From a bacterium (GTDB lineage Bacteria; Cyanobacteriota; Vampirovibrionia; Vampirovibrionales; Vampirovibrionaceae), in contig JAUIEU010000001.1 in the NCBI GenBank assembly GCA_030429585.1, positions 1,483,994 through 1,547,993 on the forward strand: 64,000 bases of DNA. The letters run 5' to 3'. The translations under genes and the position numbers were made by a program. A model generated the notes under the pieces. It did no database searches. It saw nothing but the letters and a program-made list of their open reading frames with translations, and was not told where the DNA came from. Below are positions 8,093 through 17,538 of this stretch, one piece after another; position 1 is the stretch's first letter; every line of letters starts with the position of its first letter.

Positions 8093-8881
8093 TTACAACT
8101 GACAGTAATTGCCAAGCACCCCCTGCGCAGCCAGGTTCTCATAGCACTGTAAATCCTCGCACGAATCCACCTCTAACCAACCGCCTGCTACCGGTATGGC
8201 CTGTACGGGCAAGCCGTTATCAATCAACGCCTGGAGCAAATCCGTCATGTAAGCATTGGGGCCCTGTGTGGCTAAAACTGTTGCCACCTGCTGCCAAACA
8301 GCAGGCAAGGCCGCCGCCTTAATGCGCACCACGCCCATAAACTGGCCCTGTACCTCGCCTAAGCCATTGGGTACTTGGCCAAGGGAAAGTACCTTTTGGT
8401 CCGCATCCATCACAAAGGTTTCCACATCCGCCAGGGGGTTGGCCATGCGCGCCGCCCACAAAGGCTGCCAGGTGGATAAAGACGTCATCACCACGGGGGC
8501 GTCGCCCTGATACGCCAGCAGCGCCTGGAGAACACGGGATTCCACCACAATATCGCTATAGCACATTAACAGGTCGTTGCCTGGGGTTACCGCCGGTTTG
8601 GCACACGCTAAGGATGCCACCATATTCGTCGTATCGTAGGCCCCATTGATGATAACCGATACCGCTGAAGGCGCTGCCTGTTGCAACACATCCACCCGGT
8701 AGCCCCCCACCAAGGTGAGTGGTTGGGTTAGGCCACACGCCGACAGGCTTGCCAACAACCGTTCTAACAACGGCACCCCGCACAAGGGCACCATGCATTT
8801 GGGTTGATTATCCGTGTGGGGGCGCAGGCGCGTACCCTGGCCTGCCGCCAAAATAACGGTGTGGGTGGGTGGATGAATCAT
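8093..8881 (-). CDS. Sugar-phosphate/phosphocholine nucleotidyltransferase-like protein
   Basis: A 262-residue protein with the nucleotidyltransferase signature LAAGQGTRLRPHTDNQPKCM near the N-terminus, followed by GVPLLERLL and a CYSDIVVE metal-binding segment. These place it with LicC/GlmU-type enzymes that activate sugar phosphates or phosphocholine with an NTP. The start at 8881 overlaps the stop of the upstream amidotransferase as ATGA, which indicates translational coupling; an in-frame ATG lies 12 bp further upstream. It is not a PseF/NeuA-type CMP-sugar synthetase. Its position beside the pseudaminic acid genes suggests a role in decorating a surface glycan. Confidence 0.75.
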   Translation of the reverse strand: MIHPPTHTVILAAGQGTRLRPHTDNQPKCMVPLCGVPLLERLLASLSACGLTQPLTLVGGYRVDVLQQAAPSAVSVIINGAYDTTNMVASLACAKPAVTPGNDLLMCYSDIVVESRVLQALLAYQGDAPVVMTSLSTWQPLWAARMANPLADVETFVMDADQKVLSLGQVPNGLGEVQGQFMGVVRIKAAALPAVWQQVATVLATQGPNAYMTDLLQALIDNGLPVQAIPVAGGWLEVDSCEDLQCYENLAAQGVLGNYCQL

Positions 8882-9549
8882 GGCCGATTGCACCGTTGTT
8901 CAAACACAAAGCGCAGCAAGGTTTTATCAGCATCGGTAAAGGGCGTTTCTCGTTCGGGGTGCCACATTACCCCTGCCCAGGGCAGCTCGGTGTGGCCCAT
9001 GGCCTCTAGGGTACCATCTAGGGCGGTGGCCCAGGCCACATAAGGCGCCAGTATGTTGGTTATGCCGTAGTGGTGGTAGCTGTTTACCTGGCCAGGTAAG
9101 GCTAGCGGGCAATGGTCAGCAGCCGTCACCCCATGGCGGGTAGCAACATGGCCCGGCACCGTGGTCAGTTCGCCGCCAACATCTGTATGCAGCATTTGCA
9201 TGCCTCGGCACACCCCCAACACCGGGGTTTGTTGCGTTTCCGCCCAAGTGAGCAACGCTTTTTCTGTCGTGTCTCTTTCTGGTGCTGGGTTTACAGGGTT
9301 ATCCAAGCACGCCATATCGTTACCGCCCGTCAGCAACACACCATCCAGTTGTAGCGTTTCTGCATACTGGGCAGGGGTTTTTAGGGTATTGGGGATGGCC
9401 ACCCCCACCCAACCCAAGGCCTCTAACAAAAGCAGCCACTGTTGGTCCAGGGCGTCGCGTCGTTCGCCATGGGCGGTAATATCCACCCGTTGGGTTACCC
9501 CTATCCGCACAAAAAAGCCTCCATCCATCACGTGTAAAGATGCTACCAT
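8878..9549 (-). CDS. Class I glutamine amidotransferase-like hydrolase (peptidase C26 family)
   Basis: A 223-residue protein from ATG 9549, chosen for its upstream AGGTGG; ATGs at 9528 and upstream are alternatives. It has the family motifs GVLLTGGNDM, the nucleophile elbow GVCRGMQML and the catalytic His/Glu segment VMWHPERE, a complete Cys-His-Glu triad. Relatives split gamma-glutamyl bonds or supply ammonia to a partner enzyme. Here it is coupled to a nucleotidyltransferase, so it may provide an amino or amidino modification of a sugar; that is inferred from context only. It is divergent from the glycosyltransferase at 9591. Confidence 0.75.
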   Translation of the reverse strand: MVASLHVMDGGFFVRIGVTQRVDITAHGERRDALDQQWLLLLEALGWVGVAIPNTLKTPAQYAETLQLDGVLLTGGNDMACLDNPVNPAPERDTTEKALLTWAETQQTPVLGVCRGMQMLHTDVGGELTTVPGHVATRHGVTAADHCPLALPGQVNSYHHYGITNILAPYVAWATALDGTLEAMGHTELPWAGVMWHPERETPFTDADKTLLRFVFEQRCNRP

Positions 9550-9590
9550 ACTATCGATGCCACCTATTGCCCACCCACGCATTCACCACC

Positions 9591-10829
9591 ATGACTTTTA
9601 TCCTAAAACGCCCTCACACCAACGATAAAAACCAATTTTCGCGCGGGTGCATTATTTTTAAGGCCAGCGAGCTCACGTTTCTCACCCAGCCTCACCCGTG
9701 GTGTGTGGAAGCCACCGAAGCCCTTGCTCAACAATATTTATTTGGCATTTACTGGCCCTCCTACCGAGAGAACATCCCCACCTACGAGAATGTGGCTTTC
9801 CATGTAGCGGGGCCCACCACCATTATGTTAGCGGATGGTAACCATACCCCTTGGCTGCCCTTTAGCACCCGCAATTTTTTGCCGGCCCTATTTCAGCCAG
9901 ATGATTCTATTGCCCCTTACTGGGATATTGCGTGGGTGGCCAACGCCACCTACCAAAAGCATCTGCCGGATTTTTTGAAGGTACTGAAGCAGGTATACCA
10001 ACGGCGCCCCCAGACCAAAACCCTGATGATTTGCCCCGAGCCCGTTGAAAGCCAAATGGATAGTGCCAAATGGTATACCGAACTCCCCACCGATTTTGAG
10101 CGCCTGTTTACTGCCGATGAACGTGCCAATATCGACCTCATGCGCGTCAAGCGTCACCAAAGTTTATACCCGGTAACGCCGGATACCATTGCCTACTTTT
10201 TAAAAGCCAGCCGCGTGTTTACATTGTTTTCCAAACGCGAAGGCACCTCACGCGTCATTAGCGAAGCCCTAATGACCAACACCCCAGTGGTGGCACGCAG
10301 AGAACTTTCTGGTGGTGGGTTAGACTACTTAAACGATTCTAATTCTCGCTTGTTTAGCACCTTAGATGAGGCGGCCAATAGCTTTATCGAACTGCTGGAA
10401 AATCCGCTCACCATTGATACCACCACACTGGCCGACGCCTTTAGCGAAACTGTCAACATCCCTAAATTTGAAGCGGGCATTAAACAGGTATACAACCAAT
10501 TACACGAGCCCTTTTTTGGCCCACTGGCCACCACCAACCTGTACCGAAATTTACCCGGCCACGCCAATTTACTGCCCCGAGAAATGGTAGACCCCGCCAC
10601 CATGGTGGATGATGTAGGCACCCACGAGAACTATCTAAAACTGGTGGATTATCTGCTGGGCACGCATTTTCATGCCACCTATGGCGAGCATGCCAAACGG
10701 CACGATGCCCGAATACAACGCCGCAAACAACGCTTACACCGCTTTGATAGCAGCTGGTTTGGTAAGCAACGTTGGTTTAAGAAACGCCTACGCCCGTGGT
10801 TCGTCAAACAACTGCAACGCGCCCAATAA
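9591..10829 (+). CDS. GT-B-fold glycosyltransferase (family 1/4-like)
   Basis: A 412-residue protein starting at ATG 9591. The open frame extends 51 bp upstream into the divergent promoter region, but conserved-looking sequence begins here. The segment FTLFSKREGTSRVISEALMTNTPVV carries the E-x7-E nucleotide-sugar binding motif of GT-B retaining enzymes. The C-terminal 60 residues are strongly basic and rich in Arg, Lys and Trp, suggesting contact with membrane or an acidic acceptor. The donor and acceptor sugars are unknown. It lies on the edge of the glycan locus, followed by a family-A repeat. Confidence 0.75.
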   Translation: MTFILKRPHTNDKNQFSRGCIIFKASELTFLTQPHPWCVEATEALAQQYLFGIYWPSYRENIPTYENVAFHVAGPTTIMLADGNHTPWLPFSTRNFLPALFQPDDSIAPYWDIAWVANATYQKHLPDFLKVLKQVYQRRPQTKTLMICPEPVESQMDSAKWYTELPTDFERLFTADERANIDLMRVKRHQSLYPVTPDTIAYFLKASRVFTLFSKREGTSRVISEALMTNTPVVARRELSGGGLDYLNDSNSRLFSTLDEAANSFIELLENPLTIDTTTLADAFSETVNIPKFEAGIKQVYNQLHEPFFGPLATTNLYRNLPGHANLLPREMVDPATMVDDVGTHENYLKLVDYLLGTHFHATYGEHAKRHDARIQRRKQRLHRFDSSWFGKQRWFKKRLRPWFVKQLQRAQ

Positions 10830-10849
10830 CTTTAGTTATACATATAATT

Positions 10850-11092
10850 TTTGTTTGACGGGGGACCAGCCCCCCGTCACCCCCCACGGGGAAACCTGAC
10901 GTTTCCCCGCACCCCTTTCGAATACTCCCCGATTACCCGTACGCTGCCTACGCGCCTGAATACACTGCGGCTGCGCTTGCCAGTTAATGGTTATCCGGGC
11001 AATGCTCACTCGCAGATGATTCTTTCGGAGCTGATGCTAACGCATCATAAGCCCCGAAATCGGCTTCAGTCGCTACATTGTTAAAATTCAGG
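10850..11092 (+). repeat. Repeat family A, full copy 2
   Basis: About 240 bp filling the gap between the glycosyltransferase and the PhyH-like gene. In order: hairpin 1 (10857-10878, GACGGGGG/CCCCCGTC); hairpin 2 (arms 10887-10895 and 10901-10909); the 18-mer CTGCGGCTGCGCTTGCCA (10965-10982); the 20-mer GGGCAATGCTCACTCGCAGA (10997-11016), whose GGCAA and CGCAG pair with parts of the 18-mer; then GCTAACGCAT and CGGCTTCAGTCGCTACA. The order is identical to the inverted copy at 14518-14751. No gene is visible in it. Confidence 0.8.
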
Positions 11093-11100
11093 TACCAGAT

Positions 11101-11964
11101 TTATCCAACTGATTTATAGTTATTGACGAGCAATAAACGTTCTGCCCCGGGGGCCTGGGGCCACCCTTTATGGAAACCACGTTGGTTAGAAATAATCAGC
11201 GTGCCTTTTTTAGCCAGTAGGGGCTTGGCTTTATGGCCAAGGTGCAAACGGGCATCCGTTAGCGGAAAGCCTCTAAGCGTATTCCACATCATACTAATAT
11301 AGCGCCACGGGGTAGCCCCATGCGTGCCTGGATAATACGTATATGGGCCACAATCCAAGGTATCAACATCCGTTAAATACACAAAGGCCTTGTAGCTAGG
11401 CGGGCCATAGGTATCCATGTGTGCCCCGCGCGGATTGGTCACACTATCGTTAAAGTAAAAATTGCTGTTTAGGCGTTCAACTGACTGGCCGCTCGCCGCC
11501 GCAATAATGGCCTCAACGGTGGTGTGTTGGGTAAATTCCGCCAATTGGGGCAGAGCTTTATCGGCATGGAAACAATCCACCATGCCGGTATCATAGGCGT
11601 CTTTCCCATCATTACTATGCCGAATGGTCAGTCGGGCGCCTTCGCCAAGCTCAATAGCATCCACACCTGCCACATCGTCATTTTTTCGGGCGCGTACATT
11701 GTGCTCGGCCATCAGGGACTCAATATTGGCCTGCCATTGCGCGCAGGTTGCCGCACTAATAAAATCTGGCACCACTACCACGCCTTTTTTTTGCAAGGTA
11801 TAGGCGCGGCGGGCAATATCAGGGTCATCAGCCTGCACCAGCGGTGGGTGCTTACTATCTTGCTTAAATGCGGTTTTTAGCGCTTGCCACAGCGGTTTAT
11901 TGGCCGATTTACTGGCCGGTGTGTTAGCAGCGGTTTGGGTGGGTAGGGCAGAATCCATCATCAT
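11101..11964 (-). CDS. Phytanoyl-CoA-dioxygenase-like Fe(II)/2-oxoglutarate oxygenase
   Basis: A 287-residue protein from ATG 11964 with an AGGA upstream; a TTG two codons earlier is less likely. GAHMDTYGPP gives the metal-binding His182 and Asp184, and NQRGFHKGWPQ gives the distal His265. The surrounding strands match the PhyH superfamily, which hydroxylates lipids, amino acids and natural products. In this setting it may modify a sugar or lipid of the surface glycan; that is context-based inference. The first 30 residues are low-complexity. It is transcribed away from pseB, with repeat B1 in the gap between them. Confidence 0.8.
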   Translation of the reverse strand: MMMDSALPTQTAANTPASKSANKPLWQALKTAFKQDSKHPPLVQADDPDIARRAYTLQKKGVVVVPDFISAATCAQWQANIESLMAEHNVRARKNDDVAGVDAIELGEGARLTIRHSNDGKDAYDTGMVDCFHADKALPQLAEFTQHTTVEAIIAAASGQSVERLNSNFYFNDSVTNPRGAHMDTYGPPSYKAFVYLTDVDTLDCGPYTYYPGTHGATPWRYISMMWNTLRGFPLTDARLHLGHKAKPLLAKKGTLIISNQRGFHKGWPQAPGAERLLLVNNYKSVG

Positions 11965-12048
11965 CGCCAAATCCTACCACAGACTGGCTAGATGCCGCTG
12001 CTCTGTCTGTGGTACCGTATGGCAACGATTCGCCTGTTATATCGGTCA

Positions 12049-13188
<1,140 letters not shown>

Positions 13189-13207
13189 AACTGATGGCCA
13201 GCTGTTT

Positions 13208-13326
13208 TCCCATTGGGTGGAAGAATGCTGAATTTTTAAGGAAACAGGGCGCACAACGAAGGCGCGTATGAATAATACGTAACTGAGTGAGCACGATGGT
13301 GACACAAAAAATGCGCATTATAACGC
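13208..13326 (+). repeat. Repeat family B, copy 2 (leader of pseC)
   Basis: Second copy of the about 110-bp element, filling almost the whole pseB-pseC gap and ending 18 bp before the pseC start. It keeps GTGGAAGAA, AATTTTTAAGGA, AATAATACGTAACTGAG, AAAATGC and TATAACGC in the same order and spacing as copy 1. Each copy lies directly in front of a ribosome site. Confidence 0.7.
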
Positions 13327-13344
13327 TCAAATGGAGAATAACGA

Positions 13345-14505
13345 ATGTCAGAGTTTATCCCCTACGGCAAACAATATATTACCGAAGCGGATATCGAAGC
13401 GGTCACTGCTGTGTTGCGTAGCGATTGGTTGACCCAGGGGCCGGTGATTCAGCAATTTGAAACAGCACTAGCCAGCAAATGCCATGCCAAGCATGGAATA
13501 GCCGTTACCAATGCCACCGCCGGGTTGCATTTGGCCTGCATAGCCGCCGGGCTAGGCCAAGGCGATAGGTTATGGACGGTACCCAATACCTTTGTGGCCA
13601 GTGCTAATGCCGGGTTGTATTGCGGAGCCACTGTGGATTTTGTGGATATTGACCCCACCACCTTTTGCATGGATGTGGACAAGTTGGCTGAAAAACTAGA
13701 ACTGGCTGATAAAAACGGCACCCTACCTAAAATAATCATTCCAGTGCATTTTGCCGGGCATAGTTGTAATATGCAGCGCATCGGCGCGCTGGCTAAACAG
13801 TACGGCATCACAGTCATTGAAGATGCGGCCCACGCTGTTGGTGGCCACTACAAAAATCAACCGGTAGGCTGCGGCCAATACAGTGATATGACGGTGTTTA
13901 GCTTTCATCCCGTAAAAATTATTACCACCGCAGAAGGCGGCATGGTACTAACCAATAACGATGCACTGGCCGATAAACTACAGCGCCTGCGCACCCACGG
14001 CATTACCCGCGATGAACATTTAATGACCGAACCGAGCCACGGGGCGTGGTATTACCAACAAATTGAGCTGGGCTACAACACCCGCATGACGGAGCTACAA
14101 GCCGCCCTTGGGCACAGCCAATTGCAGCGCCTTGATGATATTATCGACAAGCGCAACGCGTTGGCTGAACAGTACCATACCTTATTAAAAGACTTGCCTA
14201 TTACCTGCCCCACCGTCTTAGATGACGTTCGTTCTGCCTACCACCTGTATGTGATTCAAACAGATAATCGCAAGCAGGTGTACGACTATTTAAAAGACAA
14301 TAAGATTGGCTGCCAAATCCACTATATTCCGGTGCATTTACAGCCATATTACCAAAACCTAGGCTTTAAAAAAGGCGATTATCCTGTAGCGGAAGCGTAT
14401 TACGAGCGCTGCCTATCTCTGCCACTATTTCCGCAACTCACTGCCGAGCAACAGCAGCGCGTGGTGGCCACCTTAAGCCAAGCCCTCACCACCGCCCCAG
14501 TATAA
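13345..14505 (+). CDS. pseC: UDP-4-amino-4,6-dideoxy-altrose transaminase, PseC
   Basis: A 386-residue fold-type I aminotransferase of the DegT/DnrJ group. FSFHPVKIITTAEGG holds the PLP-binding Lys191, VIEDAAHAVGG holds the PLP-pairing Asp160, and the N-terminal IPYGKQYI start is typical of PseC. It adds the C4 amino group to the PseB product using glutamate. A GGAG ribosome site precedes ATG 13345. The pathway order (pseB then pseC) is the usual one. An inverted family-A repeat follows. Confidence 0.92.
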   Translation: MSEFIPYGKQYITEADIEAVTAVLRSDWLTQGPVIQQFETALASKCHAKHGIAVTNATAGLHLACIAAGLGQGDRLWTVPNTFVASANAGLYCGATVDFVDIDPTTFCMDVDKLAEKLELADKNGTLPKIIIPVHFAGHSCNMQRIGALAKQYGITVIEDAAHAVGGHYKNQPVGCGQYSDMTVFSFHPVKIITTAEGGMVLTNNDALADKLQRLRTHGITRDEHLMTEPSHGAWYYQQIELGYNTRMTELQAALGHSQLQRLDDIIDKRNALAEQYHTLLKDLPITCPTVLDDVRSAYHLYVIQTDNRKQVYDYLKDNKIGCQIHYIPVHLQPYYQNLGFKKGDYPVAEAYYERCLSLPLFPQLTAEQQQRVVATLSQALTTAPV

Positions 14506-14517
14506 TCCCAACAACAA

Positions 14518-14751
14518 GACTTTCTAACGTGTAGCGGCTGAAGCCGGTGCGGGGTGTACAATGCGCTAGCATTCACACCCAAGCAGCCCACTCTGCGAGT
14601 GAGCATTGCCCGAGAGACAAATCTATTGGCAAGCGCAGCCGCAGGTGGGAAGGCGCACAGCAAGCGTCTTAATAGTCGATCAACCCTTGGGGAGGGATTG
14701 GGAACACCCTTGTTCCCAATGGGGGTGACGGGGGCTAGCCCCCGTCAAAAA
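14518..14751 (-). repeat. Repeat family A, full copy 3 (inverted)
   Basis: About 234 bp between the convergent pseC and 14753 genes, in reverse orientation to copy 2. Hairpin 1 is the perfect 20-bp palindrome at 14727-14746. Hairpin 2 has 10-bp perfect arms (14697-14706 with 14711-14720) that differ in sequence from copy 2 but still pair. The shared 18-mer is at 14627-14644 and the shared 20-mer at 14592-14611 (both reverse complement). The CGGCTTCAGCCG block is near 14535. Confidence 0.8.
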
Positions 14752-14752
14752 A

Positions 14753-16423
14753 CTACACCAGGTCCGCCATACCGCGAGTGCGAAGCCCTAACCAATAATC
14801 CACCATGGCGCCTACATCGAGTGCCACCGCGCCGTGTTGTTTTGCCACGTTTAATAAATGCTTGCCCGCAAAGCCACCGCCTACCAATACCAACACGCCG
14901 GGGGCGCATTTATCAGCAAGCTGCTCTGCAAGAGCATCCAGCTGATAAGGCATCGGGCGAGGGTCTTTTAAGTTTGCTGTAATGGGTAAATTGGCCACAC
15001 GGCTATGGGGCGGAATGACTACCGTGGATACCGGTACATCAATAAATAACGGCCGAATAGCCTCTGCCTTAAAGCAGCTCACTACCACCACATGGCTAGC
15101 CTTACTGGCCAGTTGTTGAATATTGGGCAATGTGAATAGCGTTTGGTGGCAGCGTTCTTCTGTAAATAAGGCCGCCTTTGCAAAACGATTTTTCTGTTGC
15201 CAATCTAACAGATGGCGATTAACCAACTCTATGCTGCGCAAGCTACGGCTACTATACGGGAGTTCATTTGGCGGCGGCATATCGCGCAGGTAACGGTAAA
15301 TTGCCGGCACACCAATCACATCGGCATTCGCCAAGGCCTCTACAAAATTTGCCTGCATTGCTGTTTTTAAATCAGTACTAATTGCCTCACGCCACCAAAT
15401 AGTTTCGCGTAGGGCTTGGTCGTCATCAACCATAGCACCCGTCACACCGTCCGGCAGTGGTACCGTTGTACCCACAGCACTGTGGGGCGATTGCCAAAAT
15501 CCGTAGCTTTCCCCGTCCCCCAATCGCAACAGAGATAACCCTGTTTTTAAACCCAATGCGGATTCAATGCGGCACATTACTTTCGCGGCATCATCGCCAT
15601 TCAGGCGCACGTCAAAGGCAGCATCGCTATTGCTATGCAGCGTTGTCATTAATGGCGCTACCGTATTAAATAATTGTGGGGCAAGCATCGTACTGCTGGT
15701 GGCGCTTTGTAAAACGCTTTGCCAATAGGGCGATTCTTCTGCCCAGTGTCCGGCTAAATCTGCCAATTTTAAGCCTAGGTAATCCTTCAATTCTGGCGTA
15801 GGAATCGCGGCAACCACGGCATCATGCAGGGCCTTAGCCGCATCCGTATTACCCACCTGTAGCCAGCGTTGCAGCATGCCACGCACCACCGGAATAAGGG
15901 TAATATTAACGCCGTAAGTATGAATAAAACCGAGTAATTGTTGCTCGGCGAGTGCCGCACCCGACGCATCATCAGCGGCCTCTATAGATAGTTCTAACAC
16001 CAGTTGATTAATTTGCCGCGTCGTGGGCGCATGTTGTTGTTTAGCGTCTTTTAGCAAGGCCAGGGCCTGGGGTAACAGACCGGCGGATTGCGCCTGATAG
16101 CGCTGCCACAACAATTGATAGTAACGAGCCGCCACCGAATTTAACGGCAATAGCTGTTGGCTATACCGCGTTACCAAATCGCCATTGCGCTGCTTATAGG
16201 CCAGCTTTAGCAAGGTAACTAAAGCCCCTTGGTGGGTAGGATTTTCAGCCAACAAACACTCGGCATAGTGTTGTTGCTGTGTGGCGTTTTTGCTTTTTTC
16301 TGCCTGCCGAACTAAAGCTTGCCACCACTGTTTCCGTAGCGATAAACCCCGTGCTAGCCACCGAAGAAACCCGGTGTTAGTGGCTTGCAAAGCCGCCGTG
16401 GCAAATGTGGTCTTCATGCCCAT
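14753..16423 (-). CDS. Putative GT-D-type glycosyltransferase with helical-repeat N-terminus
   Basis: A 556-residue protein. Residues 1-250 are predicted helical and rich in Ala, Leu and Gln with TPR-like spacing (AECLLAENPTHQGALVTLL). Residues about 290-556 contain LLRLGDGESYGFW and, near the end, VGGGFAGKHLL and GAVALDVGAMVDYW, resembling the DUF1792/GT-D fold of glycosyltransferases. The start overlaps the pseI stop as TAATG, so it is translationally coupled to pseudaminic acid synthase. It is a good candidate for a transferase that uses the sugar; the assignment rests on motif memory and context. Confidence 0.55.
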   Translation of the reverse strand: MGMKTTFATAALQATNTGFLRWLARGLSLRKQWWQALVRQAEKSKNATQQQHYAECLLAENPTHQGALVTLLKLAYKQRNGDLVTRYSQQLLPLNSVAARYYQLLWQRYQAQSAGLLPQALALLKDAKQQHAPTTRQINQLVLELSIEAADDASGAALAEQQLLGFIHTYGVNITLIPVVRGMLQRWLQVGNTDAAKALHDAVVAAIPTPELKDYLGLKLADLAGHWAEESPYWQSVLQSATSSTMLAPQLFNTVAPLMTTLHSNSDAAFDVRLNGDDAAKVMCRIESALGLKTGLSLLRLGDGESYGFWQSPHSAVGTTVPLPDGVTGAMVDDDQALRETIWWREAISTDLKTAMQANFVEALANADVIGVPAIYRYLRDMPPPNELPYSSRSLRSIELVNRHLLDWQQKNRFAKAALFTEERCHQTLFTLPNIQQLASKASHVVVVSCFKAEAIRPLFIDVPVSTVVIPPHSRVANLPITANLKDPRPMPYQLDALAEQLADKCAPGVLVLVGGGFAGKHLLNVAKQHGAVALDVGAMVDYWLGLRTRGMADLV

Positions 16424-17487
16424 TACCGGGTTATTGCATCCCAGTTTAAGGCGGTGCCCTTGGGTAAATCTTGCAGGGCGGTTTGGCCTAACACCTCATC
16501 ATAATGCTTAGGGGCTAACCCGTAACCCGGGCGAATACTGCGCACGTTCTCGGGCGTTAGGGTTTCGCCTTTCGCAATATCGGTAACGGCATACAACGAG
16601 CGGCGCAGGCTACGATTTTTTTTCTCGTCATCCCCACGAATTAACTCGCCATTGCCTAAGGCCTGCCATGCCGTCTTTGTGGCCGTGCACAACTCGCGCA
16701 ATTCATCCGGCTCTAACGAAAATTCGCTATCCGGGCCCTTATCGGCGCGGCTTAAGGTCACGTGTTTTTCAATTAGGCACGCCCCCAAGGCCACACTGGC
16801 AATGGCTGTTGTCACCCCTAAGGTATGGTCCGACAAGCCAGACAGCACATTGTATTGCTGCTGCAAGGTTTGAATAGCGCGCAAGTTATAAATGTTGGCT
16901 GGGGCCGGGTAACTGCTAACACAATGGAGAACAATGGGATTCTCGCAGCCATGGTCTCGGGCCATATTCACGGCATCATTAATTTCATCCGGTGTCGTCA
17001 TCCCTGTAGACATAATCATCGGCTTACCCGTTTGCGCCACCCGCCGAATCAAAGGCAAATCAATGGCTTCAAAACTGGCAATTTTATACGCCGGCGCATC
17101 TAACTCTTCTAGTAAATCAACCGCAGTAAAATCAAAGGGGCTGCTAAACAGGGTAACGCCCAGTTTTTTGGCGTGCTCAAACATGGCCGGGTGCCACTCG
17201 TAGGGGGTGTGGGCCCATTGGTACAAGCTATGCAGGGTGTGGCCATCCCACAGGCCACCGTTAATTTTAAACTCGGGATTATCGCAATCTATGGTAATCG
17301 TATCGGCAGTATAGGTTTGAATTTTGACCGCATCCGCCCCGCATTCTGCCGCCATGGTAATGGTATCCAGCGCGCGTTGCATATCGCCGTTATGATTAGC
17401 AGACACTTCCGCCACAATATAAGGCGGGTGATTTGGCGAAATTTCGCGGCCATTAATGGTAACGGGCTTGGTTAACGTGGCTGTCAT
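16423..17487 (-). CDS. pseI: Pseudaminic acid synthase, PseI
   Basis: A 354-residue NeuB-family aldolase that condenses phosphoenolpyruvate with 6-deoxy-AltdiNAc to make pseudaminic acid. IVAEVSANHNGD (24-35), KIQTYTADTI, STGMTT and the HCVSSYPAP motif mark the TIM barrel. A C-terminal SAF (antifreeze-like) domain, about 295-352, completes the usual length. It lies between the PseG-PseH fusion upstream and the coupled 14753 gene downstream, all on the - strand. SANHNG favours pseudaminic over sialic acid synthases, though legionaminic acid synthase cannot be wholly excluded; pseB/pseC nearby support PseI. Confidence 0.9.
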   Translation of the reverse strand: MTATLTKPVTINGREISPNHPPYIVAEVSANHNGDMQRALDTITMAAECGADAVKIQTYTADTITIDCDNPEFKINGGLWDGHTLHSLYQWAHTPYEWHPAMFEHAKKLGVTLFSSPFDFTAVDLLEELDAPAYKIASFEAIDLPLIRRVAQTGKPMIMSTGMTTPDEINDAVNMARDHGCENPIVLHCVSSYPAPANIYNLRAIQTLQQQYNVLSGLSDHTLGVTTAIASVALGACLIEKHVTLSRADKGPDSEFSLEPDELRELCTATKTAWQALGNGELIRGDDEKKNRSLRRSLYAVTDIAKGETLTPENVRSIRPGYGLAPKHYDEVLGQTALQDLPKGTALNWDAITR

Positions 17488-17538
17488 CAGTCAGAAAAAC
17501 CTGTTTAATATTGCATCAGCCCTATCATACCGCGGCTA

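Noticed and set aside
8093..8881. PseF (CMP-pseudaminic acid synthetase)
   Set aside because: The N-terminal LAAGQGTRLRP signature is of the GlmU/LicC type, not the NeuA/PseF type.
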